From positions 4,524 through 17,355 of the forward strand of contig MEQN01000015.1 in the NCBI GenBank assembly GCA_001770235.1: DNA of 12,832 nucleotides, in the 5' to 3' direction. The notes under the pieces are model-generated. The model was not told where the DNA came from. It saw only the letters and a list, made by a program, of their open reading frames with translations, and made no database searches. Below, piece by piece: positions 7,029 through 12,832 of this stretch (the first letter of the stretch is position 1; every line of letters starts with the position of its first letter). Source of the DNA: Betaproteobacteria bacterium RBG_16_58_11 (lineage in GTDB: Bacteria > Pseudomonadota > Gammaproteobacteria > Burkholderiales > Thiobacteraceae). The position numbers and the translations under genes were made by a program.

Positions 7029-7835
7029 ATGATGAACTCCGACGAGTTCGACCAAATGCTGCCCGCCGAGGTGACGCTTAGCCACGAGGAGCGGCAGTTT
7101 CTCGTGGATATCATCGATGCCTCCATGCGCGTGATCAAGCGGCATCATTTTTTTTCCTGGGCCCAGGGCGTGTTGCAGAGCCTGCTGCCGCACGAGATTC
7201 TGGTCTGCGGCATCAGCCTGGGCTACGAGCAGCACATGCGCATGTACCGCTTCTCCAGCAGCCGTTACTTCAATGACGAGCATTTCGCGGCGGTGTGCGA
7301 GCCGGAGGCCGGCTTGCTGCGCCAGATGATGGGGTACTGGGAAGCGACAAGCCTTCCCTGCCTGATCGGCGAAACCAGTCAAGGCATCGGATGCGATCCT
7401 GCCTGGGTTGAGCTGCTGCAGCGCCACGAGCTGCGCAACGCCGCCGCGCACGGCATGCGCGGCGCCGATGGCGCGATCAAGAGCTATTACTGCTTTGCGC
7501 GCGTGCCGGAGCCGTTCTCGCCGCGGCTGACCTATATTCTGAAAATCCTGGTGCCGTTCATGGATGCGACCTTGAGCCGCGTTCTGGCGCAGGAAGAACG
7601 CGAAGACCGCCATAGCGCGCGCACCCAGTTCCCCATCACCGGGCGCGAGGCGCAAATCCTGCGCCGGATCAAAGATGGCCATACCAATATACAGATCGCC
7701 GCGCTGCTCGAAATCAGCCCGCACACCGTAAAAAACCACGTGCGCAGAATTCTGTTCAAGCTCGGCGTGCAAACGCGCGCGCAAGCGACGGCCAAGGCGA
7801 TGCAGTTGGGCGTGCTGAAGGTCCGCCGGGAGTAG
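7029..7835 (+). CDS. epsA: EpsA-like LuxR-family regulator (exosortase/PEP-CTERM associated)
   Basis: A 268-residue transcription regulator. The N-terminal ~190 residues (LSHEERQFLVDIIDASMRVI, KRHHFFSWAQGVLQSLLPHE) form an uncharacterised sensor-like domain. The C-terminus is a LuxR/GerE helix-turn-helix at about 202-262, with TGREAQILRRIKDGHTNIQI and SPHTVKNHVRRILFKLGVQT. Both parts match what I remember of the EpsA family, which controls exopolysaccharide genes in betaproteobacteria that use exosortase. The start at 7029 is preferred from the likely promoter. An in-frame ATG at 6951 would add 26 residues of low-complexity look, and neither has a strong ribosome binding site. It is divergent from the PEP-CTERM mini-gene, so that gene is a possible target. 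Exosortase and polysaccharide genes are not visible here. EpsA assignment is from memory of the family, not a search. Confidence 0.8.
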   Translation: MMNSDEFDQMLPAEVTLSHEERQFLVDIIDASMRVIKRHHFFSWAQGVLQSLLPHEILVCGISLGYEQHMRMYRFSSSRYFNDEHFAAVCEPEAGLLRQMMGYWEATSLPCLIGETSQGIGCDPAWVELLQRHELRNAAAHGMRGADGAIKSYYCFARVPEPFSPRLTYILKILVPFMDATLSRVLAQEEREDRHSARTQFPITGREAQILRRIKDGHTNIQIAALLEISPHTVKNHVRRILFKLGVQTRAQATAKAMQLGVLKVRRE

Positions 7836-7907
7836 CGCGGTTGCCGGCTATGGAACGAAATAAAGTATTTAGCATTCTGTTATTCACACTTAATCGAGGG
7901 TATTCCC

Positions 7908-8654
7908 ATGTTGAAACGCACCGCACTTGCAATGTCCTTATTCACCATCCTCGGCGCCGCGCACGGCGCTAATCAGGATGAAATGCGCAAACTGCTCACC
8001 GAGCGCATGCCTGGCGCGCAGATTGGCGCCATCACCAAAGCCCCCTACGGCGGCTTGTATGAAGTGGTGATTAACGGCCTGAACGTGTTCTACACCGACG
8101 AAAACGCCAACATTGCCATCATCGGCAAAATGATCGACCTCAAAACCAAAAAAGATCTGGTCGAGGCGCGCACCCAGCAATTGATGCACGTCGATTTCGC
8201 CTCGCTGCCGCTGGATAAAGCCATCGTCAAAGTGAAAGGCGATGGCAGCCGCAAAGTCGCCGTGTTCTCCGACCCAGATTGCCCCTTTTGCCAAGAGTTG
8301 GAACAAGAGTTGAATAAAGTCAGCAACGTCACCATTTACACCTTTCTCTATCCTATCGCCGAGCTGCACCCCGATGCCGAGCGCAAAGCCAAGCTGGTGT
8401 GGTGTAGCGAAGATCGCGCCAAAGCCTGGGACGAGCTGATGCTTCAAGGCAAAGAACCCGCCGCATCGGAAAAGCCCTGCGAGGTTCCGTTTCAAGCCAT
8501 TCAGGAAATCGCCAAAAAAGCCTGGATCAACGGCACGCCGGGTTTGGTGTTCGCCGATGGCAAGCTGGTGCCGGGCGTGATCAAGAGCTTTCAGATCGAG
8601 CGCAACCTTGGCGTGAGCCAGCCAAAAGCAGCGGCAGCGCAAAGCAAGAATTGA
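7908..8654 (+). CDS. dsbC: Periplasmic disulfide isomerase, DsbC family
   Basis: A 248-residue thioredoxin-fold protein that reshuffles wrong disulfides in exported proteins. The signal peptide is MLKRTALAMSLFTILGAAHG. Residues about 21-85 form the DsbC dimerisation domain (LLTERMPGAQIGAITKAPYG, then LYEVVINGLNVFYTDENANI). The active site is DCPFC with C125 and C128, and the cis-proline lies in NGTPGLVFADGKLVPG. A second cysteine pair (WCSED and KPCEV) matches the structural disulfide of DsbC. GAGGG lies about eight bases before the ATG. It starts 72 bases after the epsA-like gene, so it may be cotranscribed or have its own promoter. A hairpin and a terminator follow. The C-terminal tail is Lys/Ala/Gln-rich and probably disordered. 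Nothing is missing compared with the family. Confidence 0.93.
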   Translation: MLKRTALAMSLFTILGAAHGANQDEMRKLLTERMPGAQIGAITKAPYGGLYEVVINGLNVFYTDENANIAIIGKMIDLKTKKDLVEARTQQLMHVDFASLPLDKAIVKVKGDGSRKVAVFSDPDCPFCQELEQELNKVSNVTIYTFLYPIAELHPDAERKAKLVWCSEDRAKAWDELMLQGKEPAASEKPCEVPFQAIQEIAKKAWINGTPGLVFADGKLVPGVIKSFQIERNLGVSQPKAAAAQSKN

Positions 8655-8684
8655 AGTAGCGCATGGAAACGATGGTTTTGTAGC

Positions 8685-8702
8685 GCCGGCATCCCTGCCG
8701 GC
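8685..8702 (+). repeat. GC-rich hairpin after dsbC
   Basis: GCCGGC-ATCCCT-GCCGGC forms a perfect six-base-pair stem 30 bases after the dsbC stop. There is no T-tract, so it is more likely an RNA-protecting hairpin or part of a dispersed repeat than a terminator by itself. A C/T-rich stretch (CTCCCTCTCCCC, 8710-8721) follows and resembles the hairpin element at 5636-5692. Confidence 0.4.
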
Positions 8703-8747
8703 AATTAAGCTCCCTCTCCCCAGTGGCGCAATTTGCAACCGTCTTGA

Positions 8748-8768
8748 GCGGCTCATCCGCCTTTTTTT
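8748..8768 (+). terminator. Rho-independent terminator for the epsA-dsbC side
   Basis: GCGG-CTCAT-CCGC forms a four-base-pair GC stem followed by C and seven T residues. The stem is short but the T-tract is good, and the site lies between dsbC and the next gene on the same strand. It suggests that the phosphodiesterase gene has its own promoter. Confidence 0.5.
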
Positions 8769-8878
8769 GCTTAACACAATTCTGGCATTAAGCTGCAACA
8801 ACTCCCTGCTACGGTTAATGACGAATTCACCATCGATGTCGTCTTAACTTTTGCCACTTAACTTAAAGGGGGTCTGTC

Positions 8879-10159
8879 ATGCCTAAACGTAAAACTATCG
8901 TTAGCAAAACAGTAATGTTTGCCGCATTCCTCAGCTTGTCGGCGATCGCGTCCGCCAGTGGATATGATGATCAGGAACATCGGGGCAAGAAGTATAGCGA
9001 TAAGGATAGCGCCCATAGCGTGCAGCTTGGTCCGCGCCCTTACTACCTCGTTGACGACATGGCGCCCAGCCAACTCAAAACCAAATTGCAAAGCTGTGCG
9101 AATGGCCCATTCAAGAAGACTGAGTTTTCGATTGGTCATCGTGGCGCCGCGTTGCAGTTTCCCGAGCACACCAAGCAATCGTACGAAGCGGCCGCGCGCA
9201 TGGGCGCGGGAATTGTCGAGTGCGACGTGACCTTCACCCAGGACAAGGAGCTGGTTTGCCGCCATTCGCAGTGTGATCTGCACCCGACCACCAACATCCT
9301 CGCCACGCCCTTGGCCGCCAAATGCGCCGTGCCGTTTACACCCGCCAATCCCGCCTTGGGCACGCCGGCGAGTGCAAAGTGCTGCACCACGGACATTACG
9401 CTCGACGAATTCAAAACGCTCAAAGGCAAGATGGATGCATCCAATCCGAAAGCCACCACGGTGGCCGAGTACATGAACGCCACCACGAGTTTCCGCACGG
9501 ATTTATATTCCGCGAACGGCACCTTGATGACGCACAAAGAGAGCATCGAACTGTTCAAGAAATTAGGCGTGAAGATGACGCCGGAGCTCAAGGCAGCCGA
9601 CGTGCCGATGCCGTATGAAGGCAGCTACACGCAACAAGACTACGCGCAGCAAATGATCAACGAGTACAAAGCCGCGGGTGTAGCGCCGGAAAAAGTGTTC
9701 GCCCAGTCGTTCAATCTCAACGACGTGCTCTACTGGCTCCAGCATGAACCGGGGTTCGGCAAACAGGCGGTGTACCTCGACGAGCGCGTGGATGTACCCG
9801 GTGGTTATGCCGCCGCGGTAGCCGGCATGCCCGCGATCGCCGCGCAAGGTGTGCAGATCATTGCGCCGCCGATGTGGGCGCTGGTCACGCTCGATGGCAG
9901 TAAAAAGATTGTGCCTTCGGATTACGCCGTGGCCGCCAAGGCCGCCGGTCTGGATATCATCACCTGGACCCTGGAGCGCTCCGGCCTGTTGAAAAACGGC
10001 GGCGGTTATTATTATCAATCGACCACCGAAGTCACCAATAACGAAGGCGACACCATGGTCATGCTCGACGTGCTGGCGAAAGATGTAGGCATCCGTGGCA
10101 TCTTCTCCGATTGGCCGGCGACGGTTAGCTACTACGCCAACTGTATGAACAAGAAATAA
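8879..10159 (+). CDS. Exported glycerophosphodiester phosphodiesterase (GlpQ-like)
   Basis: A 426-residue enzyme that hydrolyses glycerophosphodiesters to glycerol-3-phosphate and an alcohol. After a signal peptide ([26 protein letters not shown]) and a charged linker comes the GDPD TIM barrel. It has GHRGA with H87 and R88, PEHT with E96, ECD with E114 and D116 as metal ligands, and the second catalytic His at H129 in CRHS. The C-terminal barrel strands ([47 protein letters not shown]) are present, so the enzyme looks complete. It is longer than cytoplasmic UgpQ types and has an insert of about 60 residues after H129. All eight cysteines lie in the exported part, three of them near the active site. 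AAAGGGGG precedes the ATG. It probably feeds phosphate or glycerol phosphate uptake. No clear Pho box was found. Confidence 0.92.
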   Translation: MPKRKTIVSKTVMFAAFLSLSAIASASGYDDQEHRGKKYSDKDSAHSVQLGPRPYYLVDDMAPSQLKTKLQSCANGPFKKTEFSIGHRGAALQFPEHTKQSYEAAARMGAGIVECDVTFTQDKELVCRHSQCDLHPTTNILATPLAAKCAVPFTPANPALGTPASAKCCTTDITLDEFKTLKGKMDASNPKATTVAEYMNATTSFRTDLYSANGTLMTHKESIELFKKLGVKMTPELKAADVPMPYEGSYTQQDYAQQMINEYKAAGVAPEKVFAQSFNLNDVLYWLQHEPGFGKQAVYLDERVDVPGGYAAAVAGMPAIAAQGVQIIAPPMWALVTLDGSKKIVPSDYAVAAKAAGLDIITWTLERSGLLKNGGGYYYQSTTEVTNNEGDTMVMLDVLAKDVGIRGIFSDWPATVSYYANCMNKK

Positions 10160-10167
10160 GCTTGTTC
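10147..10167. repeat. Hairpin spanning the phosphodiesterase stop codon
   Basis: GAACAAG and CTTGTTC (10147-10153, 10161-10167) form a seven-base-pair stem around the TAA stop, with a seven-base loop. It lies between two convergent genes and could act as a bidirectional transcript end, but there is no T-tract on either side. Confidence 0.35.
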
Positions 10168-10201
10168 CCTAACAGCGGTAGATAAAAGGCCAGCGCAAGC
10201 C

Positions 10202-11770
10202 CTAGGCGACAGGTTGCCGAGGGGTTACCACCGGCCGGGCGGGCCGGTTGCCGGTCTGCTCGGCCACCAGACCGGCAATAAAATCCCCGAAGGGCGCGAT
10301 GTCCTGGTAGGAACTCGCGCGCTCCAGCACCGCCATGTATTCCGTACGACGCTCCACGGGGATGACTGTCCAGACGTAGCCGCCCGTTGTCAGCATCAGG
10401 TTCATCAGGAAGCGGGCAATGCGGCCGTTGCCGTCCATATAAGGGTGGATGTAGACAAATACCAGATGGCCAAGCACTGCGCGCACGCCGGCGTGAGGTT
10501 CCTGCTCCAGGAGTTCGAACAGCACGGGCATGCAGTCCCGGACCGCCTCCTTTGAGACCGGAACATGCAAGGCGTTCGTGATAAAGACCTGATCGTTGCG
10601 GTAGCCCGCCAAGTCTTCCGGCTTCAGAATGCCGGCCTGCACACTGGCGACCCATAGCGCCCGATACCAGTCCGGCAACCGTCGGCGGAACAGCGTCCCT
10701 GGGTTCTCCCCTTGCAGTCCCCGCACCACGTCGGCCTTGACGAGGGTATGGGCATCGAAGTAGCCCTTGGCGGCCATGGCATTTTTCTCAGACTTGTCCA
10801 CCCCGTCCGGGTTCCAGTGGCTGTTGCGCACCCATTCGATAAGCTCGGGCGTGACCCGATAGCCCTCAATGGACAGCGAGTGATACGCGTCAGCCACATA
10901 GCGGGCCTCGATATCTTCCAACAGCGCCTTGGGGTCAGGCCGGCTGTGGCTGGGCGAAGGGAAACGCGTGGCCACGTCGTCCCGCATCTCACCCCAAAGC
11001 AGGCGCAGGCGCTGGGCGTGCGGGGATTCCTGGCGCAATCCGCCCAAGATGCGTGGTGGGCGCTCGAACGGGCTGGCTTCCCGGACATCGAACCCCCCCG
11101 CAGTCATGGCGCGGACAATCTCATCCGCCTCGTCAGCGCGTCCGACGACGCGCAGGCTGCCGGCTAGGCGGCCGGCTACTACGGTATGGGAGCCCGCCAA
11201 CAGTACCCGGGTCAGGTCAACAGCGTCTGGCAACAACTGCAACGCGAGTTGGGCGGCCAAGGGTTGCCGGGTAAAGAAGCTTTCACCCACAGCCACCAAG
11301 GCGTGTTCCAGCACGACCAGGCGCAGCCCGGCTTCGGTTTTGGCGGGCTCGGCCGGTAGTAGCCGCGGCGCCCGATAGAGCAGCAGAGAGAAATCATGGG
11401 GCAAGGAGACTATCTGGTTGTTGGCGCCGGTTGCCCAAACGATGAGCTGGCGCGGGAGCGTGCGCTCGCCACTTCTCAGCTCCAGCGAAAACTCAGGGTT
11501 GAGATGCCAGGCTTCGCCGAAGCGTTGGTTGCAGTAACCTGCCACGAAGTCCCGGATGTGCGCTAACCAAGCTGTGCTGCTGCCCGGCTGTTCATCGGGG
11601 CGGGACGGAATGTACCAGCCCTGCATGACCTCGGCCAGGAAGCCCGCCTTGACTAGACGCTCTCTGTGCGTGCGCGTCAGTCGCTTAGTCGGTATTGCCT
11701 GCAGGCCCTCATCCTGAAGCTTCTTCAGAACGTCGAGCGAGGTGGCAAGTTTTTCATTGGGGGTGGCCAT
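10202..11770 (-). CDS. Fic-family protein with AbiEi-like winged-helix N-terminus
   Basis: A 522-residue fusion. Residues 1-60 (KKLQDEGLQAIPTKRLTRTH, then RLVKAGFLAEVMQGWYIPS) look like the winged helix of AbiEi-type antitoxins, and about 60-240 resemble the rest of that family. The Fic part begins near 285. It carries the inhibitory motif SLSIEG at 298-303, which fits the class II pattern (S/T)xxxE(G/N), and the catalytic motif HPYMDGNGR at 442-450 with His442. Fic enzymes usually transfer AMP to a hydroxyl side chain of a target protein. The inhibitory Glu302 blocks ATP binding until released. The N-terminus may let the protein bind its own promoter, where 24-bp repeats are found. The target is unknown. 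GGAAC before the ATG is a weak binding site. Fic proteins with such an N-terminus are, to my knowledge, found in several proteobacteria. Confidence 0.88.
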   Translation of the reverse strand: MATPNEKLATSLDVLKKLQDEGLQAIPTKRLTRTHRERLVKAGFLAEVMQGWYIPSRPDEQPGSSTAWLAHIRDFVAGYCNQRFGEAWHLNPEFSLELRSGERTLPRQLIVWATGANNQIVSLPHDFSLLLYRAPRLLPAEPAKTEAGLRLVVLEHALVAVGESFFTRQPLAAQLALQLLPDAVDLTRVLLAGSHTVVAGRLAGSLRVVGRADEADEIVRAMTAGGFDVREASPFERPPRILGGLRQESPHAQRLRLLWGEMRDDVATRFPSPSHSRPDPKALLEDIEARYVADAYHSLSIEGYRVTPELIEWVRNSHWNPDGVDKSEKNAMAAKGYFDAHTLVKADVVRGLQGENPGTLFRRRLPDWYRALWVASVQAGILKPEDLAGYRNDQVFITNALHVPVSKEAVRDCMPVLFELLEQEPHAGVRAVLGHLVFVYIHPYMDGNGRIARFLMNLMLTTGGYVWTVIPVERRTEYMAVLERASSYQDIAPFGDFIAGLVAEQTGNRPARPVVTPRQPVA

Positions 11771-11802
11771 GGCGGTTCCATTGTCCGGATGGGTTCACTA
11801 CT

Positions 11803-11850
11803 TTAGCGCTGTATAATCTATCTACTATTGCGCGGTATCATATATCTACT
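11803..11850 (-). repeat. Two 24-bp direct repeats upstream of fic (candidate operator)
   Basis: On the minus strand two adjacent 24-base units begin AGTAGATATATGATAC and AGTAGATAGATTATAC and share about 19 of 24 positions, including a GCGC near their ends. A third partial copy, AGTAG, follows at the same 24-base step (11798-11802). The first unit covers the -10 box and the second the likely transcription start. A repressor binding here would shut off the gene, and the winged-helix part of the Fic protein itself is a natural candidate. Confidence 0.6.
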
Positions 11851-11866
11851 TTTATGTTTTTGTAAA
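11837..11866 (-). promoter_or_regulatory. Sigma-70 promoter of the fic gene
   Basis: TTTACA (11861-11866) and TATGAT (11837-11842) on the minus strand are separated by 18 bases, each matching consensus at five of six positions. Transcription would begin near 11830, giving a leader of about 60 bases that contains the second direct repeat. Confidence 0.6.
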
Positions 11867-11919
11867 TACTTTCATGGATTTCAGGTGGTACGGCTGGTTA
11901 GCGGGCTTTCGTCATTACT

Positions 11920-12027
11920 TCACCGTTTGGCGCTGCTGCGGCGCCCGCGCTGCTTGATTTCTTCCGGATCGATCTCTCGCACGCTGCCCGCTTCGATGTC
12001 GGCATGCCTCGTTGATATGCGGATAGG
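11920..12027 (-). pseudogene. Decayed gene fragment (C-terminal remnant)
   Basis: A 35-codon open stretch has no usable start codon yet looks coding: ADIEAGSVREIDPEEIKQRG, then RRSSAKR and a TGA stop. A stop codon precedes it directly. In another frame just upstream, the minus strand reads TREGLTYPHINEA, so a frameshift may have split one gene. I do not recognise the family. The fragment lies between the fic promoter and a toxin-antitoxin locus and could be the remnant of a small antitoxin-like protein. This is inference from amino-acid composition and codon use, not a match. Confidence 0.35.
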
Positions 12028-12044
12028 TCAAACCTTCGCGAGTC

Positions 12045-12059
12045 CCCGGCAAAGCCGGG
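12045..12059 (+). repeat. GC-rich hairpin downstream of the broken toxin
   Basis: CCCGGC-AAA-GCCGGG is a perfect six-base-pair stem. It lies 17 bases past the toxin stop on the minus strand. No T-tract follows in that direction, so a terminator function is only possible. Confidence 0.35.
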
Positions 12060-12075
12060 AATTTACCTCGCTGAG

Positions 12076-12280
12076 TTAGCGGGCACGGCCTTGCCAGTAA
12101 GCAGGGAGGCGAGCGTGATTTGCAACGGCAAAGATCACGATGCCGCCATCTTCAGGGCGATAGAAGAGCGAGAACGGAAAGTCTTTAAGAAGGACTCGGC
12201 GCGTACTGGCGGACGAAGGCGAACCGGCGAAAGGAAATGCGAGCGCGCCGCGCCGCCGCCACAAAACGCGCGCGCTTCAC
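12076..12280 (-). pseudogene. ParE/RelE-type toxin broken by internal deletion and frameshift
   Basis: The gene starts with a GTG overlapping the antitoxin stop (GTGA) and reads MKRARFVAAARR, a typical start for these toxins. After that the frame runs into unrelated residues and stops at 31 codons. One frame over, the DNA encodes ALAFPFAGSPSSASTRRVLL followed by KDFPFSLFYRPEDGGIVIFA and a YWQGRAR end, clearly the second half of a ParE/RelE-type toxin. Intact members have about 95 residues. Here only about 12 plus 55 remain, so roughly 30 residues are missing from the middle and the ends are out of frame. The join lies in a GC-rich run at about 12241-12260. A sequencing error alone would not remove so much, so the toxin is almost certainly dead. 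Confidence 0.75.
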
Positions 12281-12507
12281 CGGGTAAGGCGCTTGGCTTC
12301 AGCAAAGACATCCTCGGCCAGGAAGGTCTGCGTGTCACCGCGATCATAGGCCGCGACACGGCTTTCGATCTCCTGCTGCCATGCGGCCTCGATCTCGGAA
12401 ATAGCGCCGTTCTGAAGCGACTCCAGGAGTACTTCAGCAAGCCGTGCGCGTTCGTCAGGGGATAACAAGCGAGCTTGCTGTTCAACCTCAATGAGGGATA
12501 CGGACAT
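12277..12507 (-). CDS. Antitoxin of the addiction module protein family
   Basis: A 76-residue protein starting MSVSLIEVEQQARLLSPDER, continuing ARLAEVLLESL and ending FAEAKRLTR. The first half with SPDERARLAEVLLESL is the hallmark of the short addiction-module antitoxins (Unstab_antitox family), and the second half would wrap the toxin. The ATG at 12507 is preferred because GGAG lies eight bases upstream. An ATG two codons earlier is too close to it, and a longer frame to 12537 has no such site. Its stop overlaps the toxin start by four bases, the usual coupled layout. The toxin partner is broken, so the antitoxin is orphaned. It could still repress its own promoter or neutralise a related toxin elsewhere. 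The length is normal. Confidence 0.85.
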   Translation of the reverse strand: MSVSLIEVEQQARLLSPDERARLAEVLLESLQNGAISEIEAAWQQEIESRVAAYDRGDTQTFLAEDVFAEAKRLTR

Positions 12508-12537
12508 AGCCATTGCTCCAAATAATTCGACACGCAA

Positions 12538-12566
12538 ATATTACATCCCAGCACCGGTGTTGTCAT
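12538..12566 (-). promoter_or_regulatory. Promoter of the toxin-antitoxin operon
   Basis: On the minus strand ATGACA (12561-12566) and TAATAT (12538-12543) lie 17 bases apart, matching -35 at five of six and -10 at four of six positions. Transcription would begin about 24 bases before the antitoxin ATG. The spacer contains the palindrome ACCGGT (12553-12558), a possible operator for the antitoxin. Confidence 0.45.
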
Positions 12567-12631
12567 GCCCGCTAACGTGGAGGCGCGTTGAAGACCGCCG
12601 CGCAGATGCGCCATTTTTTAGATCACGCTTC

Positions 12632-12726
12632 AAATCCCCCCAACCCCCCTTTTCCAAAGTGGGGCGACCTCGGGACGCTGCTTGGAGCGGCCCCTCCCTT
12701 TAACAGGGAGGTTGGGAAGGGTTTTG
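12632..12726. repeat. Inverted-repeat element with poly-C/poly-G arms (MITE- or REP-like)
   Basis: The left arm AAATCCCCCCAACCCCCC (12632-12649) pairs imperfectly with the right arm near GGTTGGGAAGGGTTTT (12710-12725). Each half also folds by itself, the right one as a perfect CCTCCCT-TTAAC-AGGGAGG stem (12693-12711). Such arms are familiar from small non-coding dispersed repeats in proteobacteria. No transposase is present. A further AAATCCCCC at 12770-12778 may be the edge of another copy. The rest of 12727-12832 shows no gene, only a tandem TCATGA pair at 12744-12756. Confidence 0.5.
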
Positions 12727-12832
12727 TGAGCATGCTTGGTATGTCATGAATCATGAAAAGAACAATAGTAAATCCCCCGTCACATTTCCACCACACCGCA
12801 TGAGTCGAATGACCTACACATTCGCGCTTTCG

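Noticed and set aside
6885..7784. Long open frame on the minus strand opposite the LuxR regulator
   Set aside because: It shadows a regulator with a clear LuxR helix-turn-helix. Its product has no recognisable motif.
8782..8797. Sigma-54-like site TGGCATTAAGCTGCAA upstream of the phosphodiesterase
   Set aside because: The GG and GC elements are nine bases apart instead of the required ten, and the match is otherwise partial.
7938..8801. Long open frame on the minus strand opposite dsbC
   Set aside because: It is the antisense of a clear DsbC gene with signal peptide, CPFC and cis-Pro. The translated product has no recognisable motif.
8874..8880. CTGTCAT as half of a Pho box before the phosphodiesterase
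   Set aside because: Only one seven-base unit is present and it overlaps the start codon. A Pho box needs two units at a fixed step.
11812..11817. Perfect TATAAT on the plus strand
   Set aside because: No acceptable -35 box lies 16-18 bases upstream, and the plus-strand frame that follows (11828-12079) has no protein-like features. The sequence is part of the direct repeat read on the other strand.

Overview
The window looks like chromosomal DNA of a betaproteobacterium, probably of the Nitrosomonadales/Methylophilaceae type. This is an inference from family knowledge: an EpsA-type LuxR regulator (known from betaproteobacteria that use exosortase and PEP-CTERM sorting), a PEP-CTERM tag, and a type II secretion-like operon whose inner-membrane platform is PilM/N/O-like. 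G+C is moderately high and codon use is even over most of the window. No rRNA, tRNA, CRISPR array or transposase was seen.

Region 1 (1-5443, minus strand) is a tightly packed operon read right to left: gspG (major pseudopilin), gspF (platform), gspE (ATPase), a PilM/GspL-like cytoplasmic protein, a PilN-like protein, a PilO/GspM-like protein, and the start of a further single-pass membrane protein cut by the window edge. From gspF onward the genes overlap or abut, which suggests translational coupling and a single assembly machine. Only gspG and gspF are separated by a short gap, which contains a palindrome.

Region 2 (5444-6555, minus strand) holds a secreted lytic transglycosylase that could open peptidoglycan for the machine. 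Upstream of it is a 54-residue gene that consists of little more than a signal peptide joined to a PEP-CTERM-like sorting tag.

Region 3 (6556-10159, plus strand) begins with an EpsA-like LuxR regulator transcribed divergently from the mini PEP-CTERM gene. It is followed by a DsbC-type periplasmic disulfide isomerase and then, after a likely terminator, an exported glycerophosphodiester phosphodiesterase with eight cysteines. That enzyme is a plausible client of the isomerase.

Region 4 (10160-12832, minus strand) is accessory in character. It has a Fic AMP-transferase-type protein fused to an AbiEi-like winged-helix N-terminus, with 24-bp direct repeats lying over its own promoter. Next come a short decayed coding fragment, a toxin-antitoxin pair with an intact antitoxin but a toxin broken by an internal deletion and frameshift, and a GC-rich inverted-repeat element.

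The observations most worth pursuing are the mini PEP-CTERM gene opposite epsA, the wHTH-Fic fusion with its repeat operator, and the broken toxin.
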